Part shown: positions 1 to 6,155 of the stretch, piece by piece
How the letters are laid out: every line of letters begins with the position of its first letter
Position numbering within the stretch: position 1 is the stretch's first letter
Source of the DNA: Thermoguttaceae bacterium
Lineage (GTDB): Bacteria; Planctomycetota; Planctomycetia; Pirellulales; Thermoguttaceae
Assembly (NCBI GenBank): GCA_028695865.1
Contig: JAQVID010000130.1
Span: forward strand, 1-7,519
Direction of reading: 5' to 3'
Length of the DNA stretch: 7,519 nucleotides
Translations under genes and position numbers: made by a program
The notes under the pieces: model-generated
What the model was told of the DNA's origin: nothing
The model's input: only the letters and a program-made list of their open reading frames with translations
Database searches by the model: none

Positions 1-1028
1 AGAACACCGGAAAAACGGTCGGTCGATCGCATATCGAACCGCCAAACAGCAGAGGCAACTTCCGTACCGCCGGAAAAAGAAACAGCATGAATAACCGGAA
101 ATCGGTAAATCGAATTCATTACATCGGCGACGACAAGGCGGGAAGAAGCCCGGTCAGGAGCGTCTGACTCCGCGACAATGCCAGGGACATTTCCGAATTG
201 AACCAGATTTTGTGCTTCGAGTACAATTTTGTCGGTTTCCTGAAAGAACACAACCGTACCTTGTGACAAATAGTCGAGAAAGGAGCCGGAAACATCGCTC
301 TTTCGGCGCAGACCGGAAATATCGACCTTGTCTACCGTTTCAAGGGAGCACTGATCGGCGACGTCGAAAAATCGAATACTCTCAATATCGTCGCCGAAAA
401 ATTCGATTCGGACCGGATGGCTGGAGTCCGCCGAAAAAATATCCAAAACATCACCGCGGCGGGAATATTCGCCGGGCAGTTCTACGGCGGTCATTGACTG
501 AAAGCCGAAATCGATCAATTCGTGAACAATTGATTCCGGACCACGGGCCTGGCCGGTTGACAGCACAATCGAAAGTCGTTCCATCTCATCAGGCGAAGGA
601 ACTTTCTGCATGATGGCCGGAAGCGATGCGACGATAATACGGCTCTGGGTTTTCTTTTTTGGGTGAGCGCGAAGAGTCTGAAGCTCCTTGAGCAGCCGGA
701 GTCGGTGGCCAAAGTCGATATCTTCACGATAGAAATAAGCATCGTCGGACTCCGCAAGGGAATCGGCCAAAAGCGGATAGACATCGACAGGGAGTTCGGT
801 AAAAAGCGGTAGTTCGGCCGCGATCTGCTCGGCCTCGCCCGGCTTTGAGGTAAGAACAAGGAAGGTGGACGGGAGCGTTTCACTGGAAACCGCGGCCAAA
901 AAGGCGTACGCTCCCCCTGTTAAACCGGCCAAAACGACCGATTCTCCTTGTTGTATTAAATCCGTCGCCGCCTGAAAGTCAGTTCTGCGGCGAAGGCGAT
1001 TTTTCAATTCCTCAATTCGGGTATCCAT
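1..1028 (-). CDS. mfd: Transcription-repair coupling factor Mfd, N-terminal part (cut by window edge)
   Basis: Mfd removes RNA polymerase stalled at DNA lesions and recruits UvrA to start nucleotide excision repair. The visible 342 residues match the UvrB-like N-terminal module. Residues about 30-45 (VVLAGLTGGAYAF) sit where UvrB has its Walker A loop, but the GxTGxGKT signature is absent, as is usual in Mfd domain 1. Residues about 186-222 carry the hallmark block (GEYSRRGDVLDIF, then HPVRIEFFGDDIESIRFFD) shared by Mfd and UvrB domain 2. The missing Walker A separates Mfd from UvrB. The start is the ATG at 1028: an in-frame TAG lies eight codons upstream with no other start between. No good Shine-Dalgarno precedes it. 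The RNA polymerase-interacting, translocase and C-terminal domains lie beyond the left edge, so intactness cannot be judged. The full family length is about 1,100 residues. Confidence 0.9.
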   Translation of the reverse strand, partial: MDTRIEELKNRLRRRTDFQAATDLIQQGESVVLAGLTGGAYAFLAAVSSETLPSTFLVLTSKPGEAEQIAAELPLFTELPVDVYPLLADSLAESDDAYFYREDIDFGHRLRLLKELQTLRAHPKKKTQSRIIVASLPAIMQKVPSPDEMERLSIVLSTGQARGPESIVHELIDFGFQSMTAVELPGEYSRRGDVLDIFSADSSHPVRIEFFGDDIESIRFFDVADQCSLETVDKVDISGLRRKSDVSGSFLDYLSQGTVVFFQETDKIVLEAQNLVQFGNVPGIVAESDAPDRASSRLVVADVMNSIYRFPVIHAVSFSGGTEVASAVWRFDMRSTDRFSGV

Positions 1029-1084
1029 ACACTTTATACAAGATGAGTACTATTGGTTTGTTAAGAGTAAGGGCAGTCGATACT

Positions 1085-1112
1085 ACTGTAGCGATATTCG
1101 ATTGCCTGACAA
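1085..1112 (-). promoter_or_regulatory. Possible promoter for mfd
   Basis: On the minus strand, TTGTCA (1112-1107, 5/6 to the -35 consensus) is followed after 16 bases by TACAGT (1090-1085, 4/6 to the -10). Initiation would fall near 1078, giving a leader of about 50 bases to the mfd ATG. If real, mfd can be transcribed independently of the zinc-ribbon gene upstream. The -10 match is weak, so this is tentative. Confidence 0.3.
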
Positions 1113-1141
1113 CAAATTCGCAGTTAATCTGACATGATGTT

Positions 1142-1882
1142 CTATTTTGTCCATTGTGCCCCGCGAATATATCCCACCGTTTTTTGGCGTCGCGGCATGA
1201 ACCACGGAACAACGCACAAGATAGCCGAAAAAATAGTCGCAAGGAGGATCGCTCCTTTTTTTATTTTGTAATTATGTTGAATTTCTTCAAAATTATCATA
1301 AAAATTCTCGCTCAACTGGAGGTCTTTCAAGACATCGAAATAAATGAACGCCGCGGTCGGAGCCATTCCTTTGTCGATGAATATATCATTGATAATGTAT
1401 GTCTGGTGCGTAACCGGATCATTCTGGAGATAAAAGTCGTAATCGCTTTCTGAAACAGGACTTGAATTGCGTCGAACGACATTGTCGCCGTTGGCGAAGA
1501 GGGTCTGTTTGTAAAACACGTGAAGCGGAATCGGCTTGTGAGATGAGATACTCCAGAACCAAAACGCAAACACAAGAGTTAAAATGATTCCGACGATGAA
1601 AACTCCCAAGCGATTGCCCGCCAGGACCGGAATCTTTTGTTCCCGAAGTTCGCTTGAGGCGCCCGAAAGAGTTGCGGTTCCCTGTGTGTCAGACATGTCC
1701 CGTTCCTGCTTGGCCGGTTCATCGGACTGTGCTTCGGACCAGAGCGGAAGTTTCTTGATTTTGAGCAAGGTGGGTATGGAAATAATCTTACCGCACTGGC
1801 ACGTGATTTCCCTGCCAGCCTGACAGGTTTCTACCGGATGGCGTTGCCCGCACTGGCACGTCAAGGCGTATTTACTACTCAT
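1142..1882 (-). CDS. Zinc-ribbon protein with two transmembrane helices (planctomycete type), function unknown
   Basis: A 246-residue protein that I do not recognise as a named gene. Residues 9-31 form a compact CxCG-(16)-CxCG zinc ribbon (C9, C11, C28, C30), followed by a short ISIPTL-type strand. I associate this head with many membrane or hypothetical proteins of Planctomycetota. A polar linker (about 45-88) leads to a hydrophobic helix at about 92-112. A hydrophilic segment of roughly 95 residues follows, then a second helix at about 210-229 and a basic tail (RRQK), suggesting both ends are cytoplasmic and the central segment is outside. The start is the ATG at 1882, with AAAGGGG about 9 bases upstream. 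The frame stays open to a TTG at 1930, but that start lacks a comparable ribosome site and would add 16 residues before the conserved head. mfd follows 113 bp downstream on the same strand; no functional link is evident. Confidence 0.75.
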   Translation of the reverse strand: MSSKYALTCQCGQRHPVETCQAGREITCQCGKIISIPTLLKIKKLPLWSEAQSDEPAKQERDMSDTQGTATLSGASSELREQKIPVLAGNRLGVFIVGIILTLVFAFWFWSISSHKPIPLHVFYKQTLFANGDNVVRRNSSPVSESDYDFYLQNDPVTHQTYIINDIFIDKGMAPTAAFIYFDVLKDLQLSENFYDNFEEIQHNYKIKKGAILLATIFSAILCVVPWFMPRRQKTVGYIRGAQWTK

Positions 1883-1959
1883 GGAAAGAAGCCCCTTTGA
1901 TACAATTGTTCCAATATAATAATGACTCAATGAATGTTCGTCGCGAATTCGACACTCCC

Positions 1960-1990
1960 ATTATACACATTAGGACAAAAAACGAAACAA
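1960..1990 (-). promoter_or_regulatory. Possible promoter for the zinc-ribbon gene
   Basis: The minus strand reads a perfect TATAAT at 1965-1960. Upstream is TTGTTT (1990-1985), but the spacer is 19 bases, longer than ideal. The leader to the ATG at 1882 would be about 70 bases. A second -10-like TATTAT lies closer at 1921-1916 without a recognisable -35. The choice between them is open. Confidence 0.35.
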
Positions 1991-2364
1991 GATTACCATA
2001 CTTTCGTGAAAAAATTGGATTTTTTAACGGATTTTACCTTTTTATCGGTGCTAAGGGCAGTTTTGGCGGTTGAATAATTTTAGCCGTAAAAGAGTTTTTT
2101 ACGAAAAAATTTGGTCTGGCCTCTTGACTTAGGCGTTCGAATCGGCCTAAACCGACCGAAAAAGTTCAGATTCCGCCAAATACAGGCTGTATAAAAAGAA
2201 AAAGTAGAAGACGCCTCCATTTTTTTCCGAAAATCTGACAAGGTGCACAGCTCTTTGGTGTTTAGTGCTTATACTATAGAAAGGCAAACCATGACATAAG
2301 AATGACTCAAAATCGCAATACGTACTGTTTTCTTGTAAAAATTTTCGTTTTTCCACGAGAATTT

Positions 2365-2395
2365 TTGTGAAAAACATAGTTCATATCCCTATAAT
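2365..2395 (+). promoter_or_regulatory. Possible distal promoter upstream of rpoD (P1)
   Basis: A perfect TATAAT (2390-2395) is preceded by TTGTGA (2365-2370, 4/6 to the -35 consensus) with a 19-base spacer. Transcription would begin near 2402, inside or beside the palindrome ATACATGTAT (2394-2403). It would give a leader of about 285 bases before the rpoD ORF, or start a small RNA. The long spacer lowers confidence. The element also reads as TATTAT on the other strand. Confidence 0.35.
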
Positions 2396-2401
2396 ACATG
2401 T

Positions 2402-2620
2402 ATAGTTCACGGAAGTTTGTGGAGCAGAGGCCGTTTCCAAAGCAAAGCCGGTGGAAAAGGTCTGTGAAATTCCAGCAGTTTTTTTAGCGACAACCAAGGC
2501 TGTAATGACAGGAGCAGATTGGTGAGTGTTTGCGTAAGATACGGAAAACAGCTAAAAAATGCCGCGAAAATGCCCCTTGGAGAACAGAAATTTAGCCAAA
2601 AAAAAGACCTTTTTTGGGAA
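2402..2620 (+). other. Candidate structured RNA: rpoD leader or small RNA
   Basis: This stretch starts at the predicted initiation point of P1. TTCACGGA (2406-2413) pairs with TCTGTGAA (2461-2468, one G-U), enclosing TTTCCA (2434-2439) with TGGAAA (2452-2457). CCAAGG (2494-2499) pairs with CCTTGG (2575-2580), enclosing a small CTGT-AATG-ACAG hairpin (2500-2511). An 8-bp hairpin CCAAAAAA/TTTTTTGG (2596-2617) ends the block, although no clean run of T follows it. I compared it by eye with 6S RNA, RNase P RNA, SRP RNA and tmRNA and saw no signature of any. Whether it is a leader, an independent RNA or chance pairing is unresolved. Confidence 0.25.
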
Positions 2621-2646
2621 TTTTCGGGAATTTATTAAAGTAAAGA

Positions 2647-2676
2647 TTGGCTTTTTCGGCCAAACGTGATTATTAT
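2647..2676 (+). promoter_or_regulatory. Possible proximal promoter for rpoD (P2)
   Basis: TTGGCT (2647-2652) and TATTAT (2671-2676, 5/6 to consensus) are separated by 18 bases. The -35 hexamer lies in an inverted repeat TTGGC/GCCAA (2647-2651 and 2659-2663). Initiation would fall near 2683, only about five bases before the ATG at 2688. The message would then be almost leaderless for that start, but would carry a leader of about 90 bases if translation begins at the TTG at 2772. Confidence 0.4.
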
Positions 2677-2687
2677 ATATAGTAGAG

Positions 2688-4349
2688 ATGGGGTTAGAAT
2701 CCATCCCGAAACCTGCAGAGCATGAATGTCCTGCCGTAACGGAAAATTTTTATTCTACTAGGAGTCTGGTTTTGTACGACACAGATGCTATGATGGATGA
2801 TTTTGATGATTCGCTTGGACCAGATGTCGAAGACATCGATTTGGGCGTCGATTCCGTATTGAGAATGGATGAAAGCGATGATGAAGACGTTGATTCGTCT
2901 CTCATGCTTGAATCCGAAGATGAGGAAGAGGAATTTGATCAAACAGAGGAAGAACTCCTCAAAATGGAGTCGGGCGAAACGTGGTCTGACGATCCGGTAC
3001 GGATGTATTTGACCCAGATGGGTGAAATACCCCTCCTGACGCGTCAACGTGAAATTGTTTTGGCCAAACAGATTGAATCGACTCGTTTGAAATTCCGTAC
3101 CAAGCTTCTTGAGTGTGATTATGTCATGCAACATGCTGTTCGGACGTTGAAAAAGGTGTCAGAGAATCAGTTGCCCTTTGATCGCACTGTTCAAGTGAGC
3201 GAAACGGATAACCTCGAAAAACGACAGATTCTTTTCCGGTTTCCCGCAAACCTTCATTCTTTGGAGTACATGTTGCGGCGAAACGCGCGCGATTATCGCC
3301 GGGCTACCAGCAAGTCGCGTTCGCCTCAGGAACGTGCCCGAAGCTGGAAGAATCTTGGTAGTCGCCGTCGTCGCGCTGTTCGCATGATTGAAGAGCTTGG
3401 TCTTCGTACCCAGCGTATTGAAAGCATGATTGGAACGCTCGAAGAATTCAGTCGTCGGGTAGATGAACTGCGCAAATGGATTGGGGAGCACAAAGAGAGC
3501 GGTCGTCCCGACTATGAACGTCGTCATTGGGAGACGGAATACCGCAATATATTGCAGATTACTCAAGAGTCGCCAACGAGTTTGCGGAGTCGTGTCAAGA
3601 CGATCAAGGAGATTTTTGCCAAGTATCAGGAAGCCAAACGGGGACTTTCCGAAGGTAATTTGCGTTTGGTAGTTTCCATAGCGAAGAAATATCGAAACCG
3701 CGGACTGAGTTTCCTTGACCTGATTCAGGAAGGCAATGCCGGTCTTATGCGTGCGGTCGATAAATTTGAATATCGTCGCGGGTTCAAGTTCTGCACGTAC
3801 GCGACCTGGTGGATTCGTCAAGCGATAACCCGGGCAGTAGCCGATCAGAGTCGAACGATTCGTATTCCGGTTCACATGGTCGAAACGATGTCGAAGATGC
3901 GCAATGTAACGCGTCAACTTCTTCAGGAACATGGTCGAGAGCCCACGATTGAAGAAACAGCCGAAGCGGCCAATACACCGGTCGATGAGACGCGTCGTAT
4001 TTTGGCGATGAATCGTTTTCCGATCAGTTTGGACCGGCCGGTCGGTAATAGTGAAGACAGTCATTTCGGCGATTTGCTCCCGGACGGTACGGCAGAAAAT
4101 CCTGCCATGGGCGCCACGCAAGAGATGTTGCGTCGTCGTATTTTGAAAGTATTAAAGACGCTCAGTTACCGGGAACGCGAGATTATTAAGCTTCGTTACG
4201 GTTTGGGCGATGGTTATAGTTATACGTTGGAAGAAGTGGGGCGCATTTTCAAAGTGACCCGCGAACGTATTCGCCAAATTGAAGCCAAGGCGGTTCGTAA
4301 ACTTCAGCAGCCGAGCCGAAGTCAGGAACTTGTTGGTTTTCTCGATTGA
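2688..4349 (+). CDS. rpoD: RNA polymerase primary sigma factor (sigma-70/RpoD)
   Basis: This protein directs core RNA polymerase to -10/-35 housekeeping promoters. In 553-residue numbering: an acidic low-complexity segment at about 37-97; region 1.2 at about 100-130 ([20 protein letters not shown]); a basic, arginine-rich non-conserved region with coiled-coil character at about 135-320. Region 2 follows at about 322-398 ([52 protein letters not shown]), region 3 at about 399-475, and region 4 at about 485-545, where the helix-turn-helix is [20 protein letters not shown]. The end (LVGFLD) is typical of primary sigma factors. Full regions 1.2 and 4 and the TIRIPVH motif separate it from alternative sigmas. 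The start is uncertain. ATG 2688 gives the longest frame but has no ribosome site, while TTG 2772 has AGGAG seven bases upstream and yields 525 residues. No neighbouring gene shares its transcript; a terminator follows 42 bases after the stop. Confidence 0.95.
   Translation: MGLESIPKPAEHECPAVTENFYSTRSLVLYDTDAMMDDFDDSLGPDVEDIDLGVDSVLRMDESDDEDVDSSLMLESEDEEEEFDQTEEELLKMESGETWSDDPVRMYLTQMGEIPLLTRQREIVLAKQIESTRLKFRTKLLECDYVMQHAVRTLKKVSENQLPFDRTVQVSETDNLEKRQILFRFPANLHSLEYMLRRNARDYRRATSKSRSPQERARSWKNLGSRRRRAVRMIEELGLRTQRIESMIGTLEEFSRRVDELRKWIGEHKESGRPDYERRHWETEYRNILQITQESPTSLRSRVKTIKEIFAKYQEAKRGLSEGNLRLVVSIAKKYRNRGLSFLDLIQEGNAGLMRAVDKFEYRRGFKFCTYATWWIRQAITRAVADQSRTIRIPVHMVETMSKMRNVTRQLLQEHGREPTIEETAEAANTPVDETRRILAMNRFPISLDRPVGNSEDSHFGDLLPDGTAENPAMGATQEMLRRRILKVLKTLSYREREIIKLRYGLGDGYSYTLEEVGRIFKVTRERIRQIEAKAVRKLQQPSRSQELVGFLD
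2760..2774 (+). promoter_or_regulatory. Ribosome binding site and TTG: alternative rpoD start
   Basis: AGGAG at 2760-2764 lies seven bases before an in-frame TTG at 2772-2774 (codon 29 of the long frame). It is the only good Shine-Dalgarno near the 5' end of rpoD. The acidic, sigma-like sequence begins immediately after it, whereas residues 1-28 of the long frame look unrelated. In-frame ATGs also occur at 2790 and 2793 but sit too far from this site. Confidence 0.5.
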
Positions 4350-4390
4350 GCGGGCGTGTTTTGGCTTGCGTGTAACGGTTTTTGTCTTTC

Positions 4391-4430
4391 AAAAAATCCC
4401 GGACTTTTTTCGTAAAAGCCCGGGATTTTT
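4391..4430 (+). terminator. Rho-independent terminator after rpoD, likely bidirectional
   Basis: The arms AAAAATCCCGG (4392-4402) and CCGGGATTTTT (4420-4430) pair perfectly over 11 bp. An A-C mismatch follows, then CTTTT/AAAAG inside, and a 5-base loop (TTCGT, 4409-4413). The outer part is A-run/T-run on both sides, so either strand reads a GC stem followed by a T tract. It stands 42 bases after the rpoD stop and about 165 bases beyond the aroC stop, between two converging genes. Confidence 0.85.
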
Positions 4431-4462
4431 GTTGTCGTTTTTTTGTGTTTCCCGATCCGATT

Positions 4463-4486
4463 CCCGTTTGTCTTGCAGAAAACGGG
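4463..4486. repeat. Inverted repeat CCCGTTT/AAACGGG
   Basis: A perfect 7-bp inverted repeat (4463-4469 and 4480-4486) with a 10-base loop lies just past the rpoD terminator. Only a weak T run (ATTTTC) follows on the plus strand and none on the minus strand. It may be a secondary or decayed terminator. Confidence 0.4.
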
Positions 4487-4576
4487 ATTTTCAGGCCACA
4501 CGATCAAAAAACCTTGGGAAAGCGGTATAATGATCGCGTTTTTGTGATACAAATATTGCGGTATCGTTATGTCCGC

Positions 4577-4611
4577 AAAAAGAACGACGCTGATCAGCCA
4601 AGGTGTTCTTT
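4577..4611 (-). terminator. Possible weak terminator overlapping the end of aroC
   Basis: On the minus strand AAAGAAC (4611-4605) pairs with GTTCTTT (4585-4579), followed by further T (five in a row, through 4577). Between the arms lies the palindrome GCTGATCAGC (4588-4597), which contains the aroC stop codon region. The stem is AT-rich, so it would be weak. The strong hairpin at 4391-4430 probably provides the main stop. Confidence 0.3.
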
Positions 4612-5748
4612 AACCAAATGTCGATTCAATTGTACCCGAGCAAGCATTTCTTTGAGCGAATCACCCCCGAATTTTTCGATCATGGCTGTCGCGACTTCAA
4701 ACGCAATGACGTTTTCCAAAACGACGCTTGCGGCTGAAACGGCGCAAACGTCGCTTCGTTCGTAGGACGCGGCGGTTGCTTCTTTTGTTTTGAGATTGAT
4801 AGAACCAAGCGGCTTGCGAAGAGTTGCGATAGGCTTCATTGCGGCGCGGACAACCAGAGGCTGCGAGTTCGAAATTCCCGCTTCCGTGCCTCCGGCGTTA
4901 TTCGAGGAACGAATGATTCCAAATCCGTTACAGTCGGCTTTTGACGCGTCGTATCCGATGGGGTCGTGAACTTGTGAACCCATACGACGGGCAGCTTCAA
5001 AGCCCAGGCCAAGTTCAACGCCTTTGATTGCCTGAACGGACATGGCCGCCATGGCCAAGCGGGCGTCAAGTTTTTGGGACCACTGAACGTGTGACCCCAA
5101 TCCAAAGGGAACATTGAATACGCGCACTTCAATAATTCCGCCGAGAGTATCGCCTTCGAGTCGGCAACGGTCGATCAGTTCCCTGGCCTGTTCGTCCTTA
5201 TCGGGCACAAGAGAGTACACAACGCTTGCGTCGCGGCGTGAACGAATCTCTTCCGGCGTAAGCGAATCGCGATTTTCCGAAGAAAGCGAAAGCGGACCGA
5301 TCGAATCGACGAACCCGATCGAAACGATTCCGAACTCCTTGAGCAGGAGAGCGCCAAGCGCGCCTGCGGCAACCCGGGCAGCCGTTTCCCGAGCACTCGA
5401 TCGCTCCAAAATCGGACGTATCCCCGACAAGTATTTAATTGATCCGGTCAAGTCTCCGTGTCCCGGGCGAGGTTCGACCAGTTCCGGCATTGATTCGATT
5501 TTATAATCTTTGTTTTTAACCCAAAGTGAAATGGGAGCTCCAGTACTCTTTCCATGAAGAATACCTGTTTGAACGTCCACCGTATCGGTTTCGATGCTCT
5601 GACGACCACCGCGACCGTACCCGCCCTGGCGTCGTTGAAGTTCCGCGTTTATTACATCGCAGTCGATTTGTACGCCTGCCGGAAAACCGTTTATCAAGGC
5701 GTATAATCCTTTGCCGTGTGATTCTCCCGCCGTCTGACAGGTTAACAT
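4594..5748 (-). CDS. aroC: Chorismate synthase
   Basis: AroC converts 5-enolpyruvylshikimate-3-phosphate to chorismate using reduced FMN, the seventh and last step of the shikimate pathway before tryptophan, tyrosine, phenylalanine and folate branches. The 384 residues fit the family (about 350-400). Visible signatures are GESHG (8-12), RRQGGYGRGGR (39-49), GHGDLTGSIKY (96-106), RSSARETAARVAAGA (116-130), NNAGGTEAGISNSQP (283-297), MKPIATL (304-310) and RSDVCAVSAASVVLENV (331-347). These cover the expected FMN and substrate-contact blocks, so the gene looks intact. The start is ATG 5748, six bases after AAGGAG (5760-5755). The upstream in-frame TTG at 5754 touches that site and cannot be used efficiently. 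It converges with rpoD. Upstream are its own candidate promoter and a 30-codon ORF on the same strand. Confidence 0.97.
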   Translation of the reverse strand: MLTCQTAGESHGKGLYALINGFPAGVQIDCDVINAELQRRQGGYGRGGRQSIETDTVDVQTGILHGKSTGAPISLWVKNKDYKIESMPELVEPRPGHGDLTGSIKYLSGIRPILERSSARETAARVAAGALGALLLKEFGIVSIGFVDSIGPLSLSSENRDSLTPEEIRSRRDASVVYSLVPDKDEQARELIDRCRLEGDTLGGIIEVRVFNVPFGLGSHVQWSQKLDARLAMAAMSVQAIKGVELGLGFEAARRMGSQVHDPIGYDASKADCNGFGIIRSSNNAGGTEAGISNSQPLVVRAAMKPIATLRKPLGSINLKTKEATAASYERSDVCAVSAASVVLENVIAFEVATAMIEKFGGDSLKEMLARVQLNRHLVKEHLG

Positions 5749-5825
5749 ATTCAACTCCTTTGCGTGTCAAATTCGATGAAAGGGACTGGTTTACTCCAAG
5801 CAACTGAAATGCTTTTTCGAGCAGG

Positions 5826-5855
5826 ATTTTACAAACTCGAAGAACATGATCGCAA
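5826..5855 (-). promoter_or_regulatory. Possible aroC-proximal promoter
   Basis: The minus strand reads TTGCGA (5855-5850, 4/6) and TAAAAT (5831-5826, 5/6) with an 18-base spacer. Initiation near 5819 gives a leader of about 70 bases to the aroC ATG. The -35 begins just two bases past the stop of the small ORF, so aroC could be transcribed from here, from the stronger promoter upstream of the small ORF, or from both. Confidence 0.4.
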
Positions 5856-5856
5856 C

Positions 5857-5949
5857 TCACAACAAGATACGATTACAGAGAACAAACCGGGGCAGACGTA
5901 ATAATTTCATCAGACCGTAAAACAGGTTGATTGCAGCTTTGTTTTTCAT
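5857..5949 (-). CDS. Small ORF (30 codons) upstream of aroC: small protein or leader peptide
   Basis: I do not recognise this peptide. It reads MKNKAAINLFYGLMK, then about 15 residues rich in leucine, arginine and phenylalanine, ending ILL, then TGA. It is basic and hydrophobic, compatible with an amphipathic helix that might touch the membrane. Support comes from signals rather than homology: ATG 5949 has GAGG five bases upstream (5958-5955), and a near-consensus promoter lies about 40-70 bases upstream. The stop is 108 bases before aroC. A leader peptide acting by attenuation would normally be rich in the regulated amino acids; here there are only two Phe and one Tyr and no Trp. I also see no clear terminator/antiterminator pair between it and aroC. 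A second ATG at 5953 in another frame has poor spacing. Confidence 0.4.
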   Translation of the reverse strand: MKNKAAINLFYGLMKLLRLPRFVLCNRILL

Positions 5950-5990
5950 ACATACCTCAAAATCCGCCCAGACTCATGAATACTTTTCTC

Positions 5991-6018
5991 ATTGTATTAG
6001 TCATGAATGATTTGTCAA
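5991..6018 (-). promoter_or_regulatory. Near-consensus sigma-70 promoter for small ORF/aroC
   Basis: On the minus strand a perfect -35 TTGACA (6018-6013) is followed after 16 bases by TACAAT (5996-5991, 5/6 to -10). Initiation would fall near 5984, about 35 bases before the small ORF ATG and about 236 before aroC. TCATGAAT occurs at 6001-6008, inside the spacer, and again at 5974-5981, just past the start point, bracketing the -10 element. Confidence 0.65.
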
Positions 6019-6045
6019 GAGCAGAAGTTTTGTTTTCGTGATACG

Positions 6046-6054
6046 TTATCCACA
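6046..6054 (+). promoter_or_regulatory. Perfect match to the DnaA box
   Basis: TTATCCACA is identical to the E. coli strong DnaA box. It lies 28 bases upstream of the -35 of the small ORF/aroC promoter. A single copy, with no cluster and no AT-rich unwinding repeat array nearby, argues against an origin. It could be a regulatory or titration site, or a chance match. Confidence 0.3.
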
Positions 6055-6076
6055 CAAAACCGCGGCTCGTTGATTT

Positions 6077-6108
6077 TTCCTTTCCTGTTTACAAAGGAAC
6101 TTCAGGAA
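6077..6108. repeat. Two overlapping, mutually exclusive inverted repeats
   Basis: TTCCTTT (6077-6083) pairs with AAAGGAA (6093-6099), a perfect 7-bp repeat with a 9-base loop. TTCCTG (6082-6087) can instead pair with CAGGAA (6103-6108), 6 bp. The arms overlap, so only one hairpin can form at a time. No T tract follows. A protein binding site is as likely as an RNA structure. Confidence 0.35.
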
Positions 6109-6155
6109 GTATCATAAAACATGTGTCGTTATTCTCGTTTATTTTTTTCTTTTAC

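Larger units (their letters stand above)
1931..2687. other. AT-rich intergenic region between divergent zinc-ribbon and rpoD genes
   Basis: About 750 bases with no convincing gene. It holds outward-facing promoter candidates at both ends and a perfect 6-bp inverted repeat at 2129-2150 (TTAGGC/GCCTAA). A 10-base direct repeat AATGACTCAA occurs at 1921-1930 and 2302-2311. A 10-bp palindrome ATACATGTAT (2394-2403) overlaps a -10 element, and a hairpin-rich block spans about 2402-2620. A 76-codon minus-strand frame (2147-2377) has a composition expected of AT-rich noncoding DNA and was not accepted. Such a long gap before a primary sigma factor gene leaves room for several promoters or an RNA gene. 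Confidence 0.6.

Noticed and set aside
1..1028. UvrB instead of Mfd
   Set aside because: The RGDxxDIF/RIEFFGD block is shared, but the N-terminal Walker A of UvrB is absent and the region before it fits the degenerate domain 1 of Mfd.
2129..2150. tRNA remnant or attachment site: TTAGGC, GTTCGAATC, GCCTAA resembles a T arm
   Set aside because: No D arm, anticodon arm or acceptor stem can be built around it and the flanking stem does not pair in tRNA register; kept only as an inverted repeat.
2147..2377. 76-codon minus-strand frame upstream of rpoD
   Set aside because: AGGGA lies about 9 bases before its ATG, but the product is a Phe/Tyr/Ser-rich string expected from AT-rich noncoding DNA and matches nothing I know.
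2402..2620. 6S RNA, SRP RNA, RNase P RNA or tmRNA upstream of rpoD
   Set aside because: None of the conserved sequence signatures of these RNAs is visible; only generic pairing supports an RNA here.
3159..4121. 320-codon open frame antisense to rpoD
   Set aside because: It lies entirely opposite a highly conserved sigma factor gene; its sequence (many Thr/Arg/Phe, no motif) is what the complementary strand of biased codons gives, and I see no ribosome site or family resemblance.
5754..5754. aroC start at the upstream TTG
   Set aside because: It directly abuts the AAGGAG site; the ATG six bases downstream has ideal spacing and gives the usual N-terminus.
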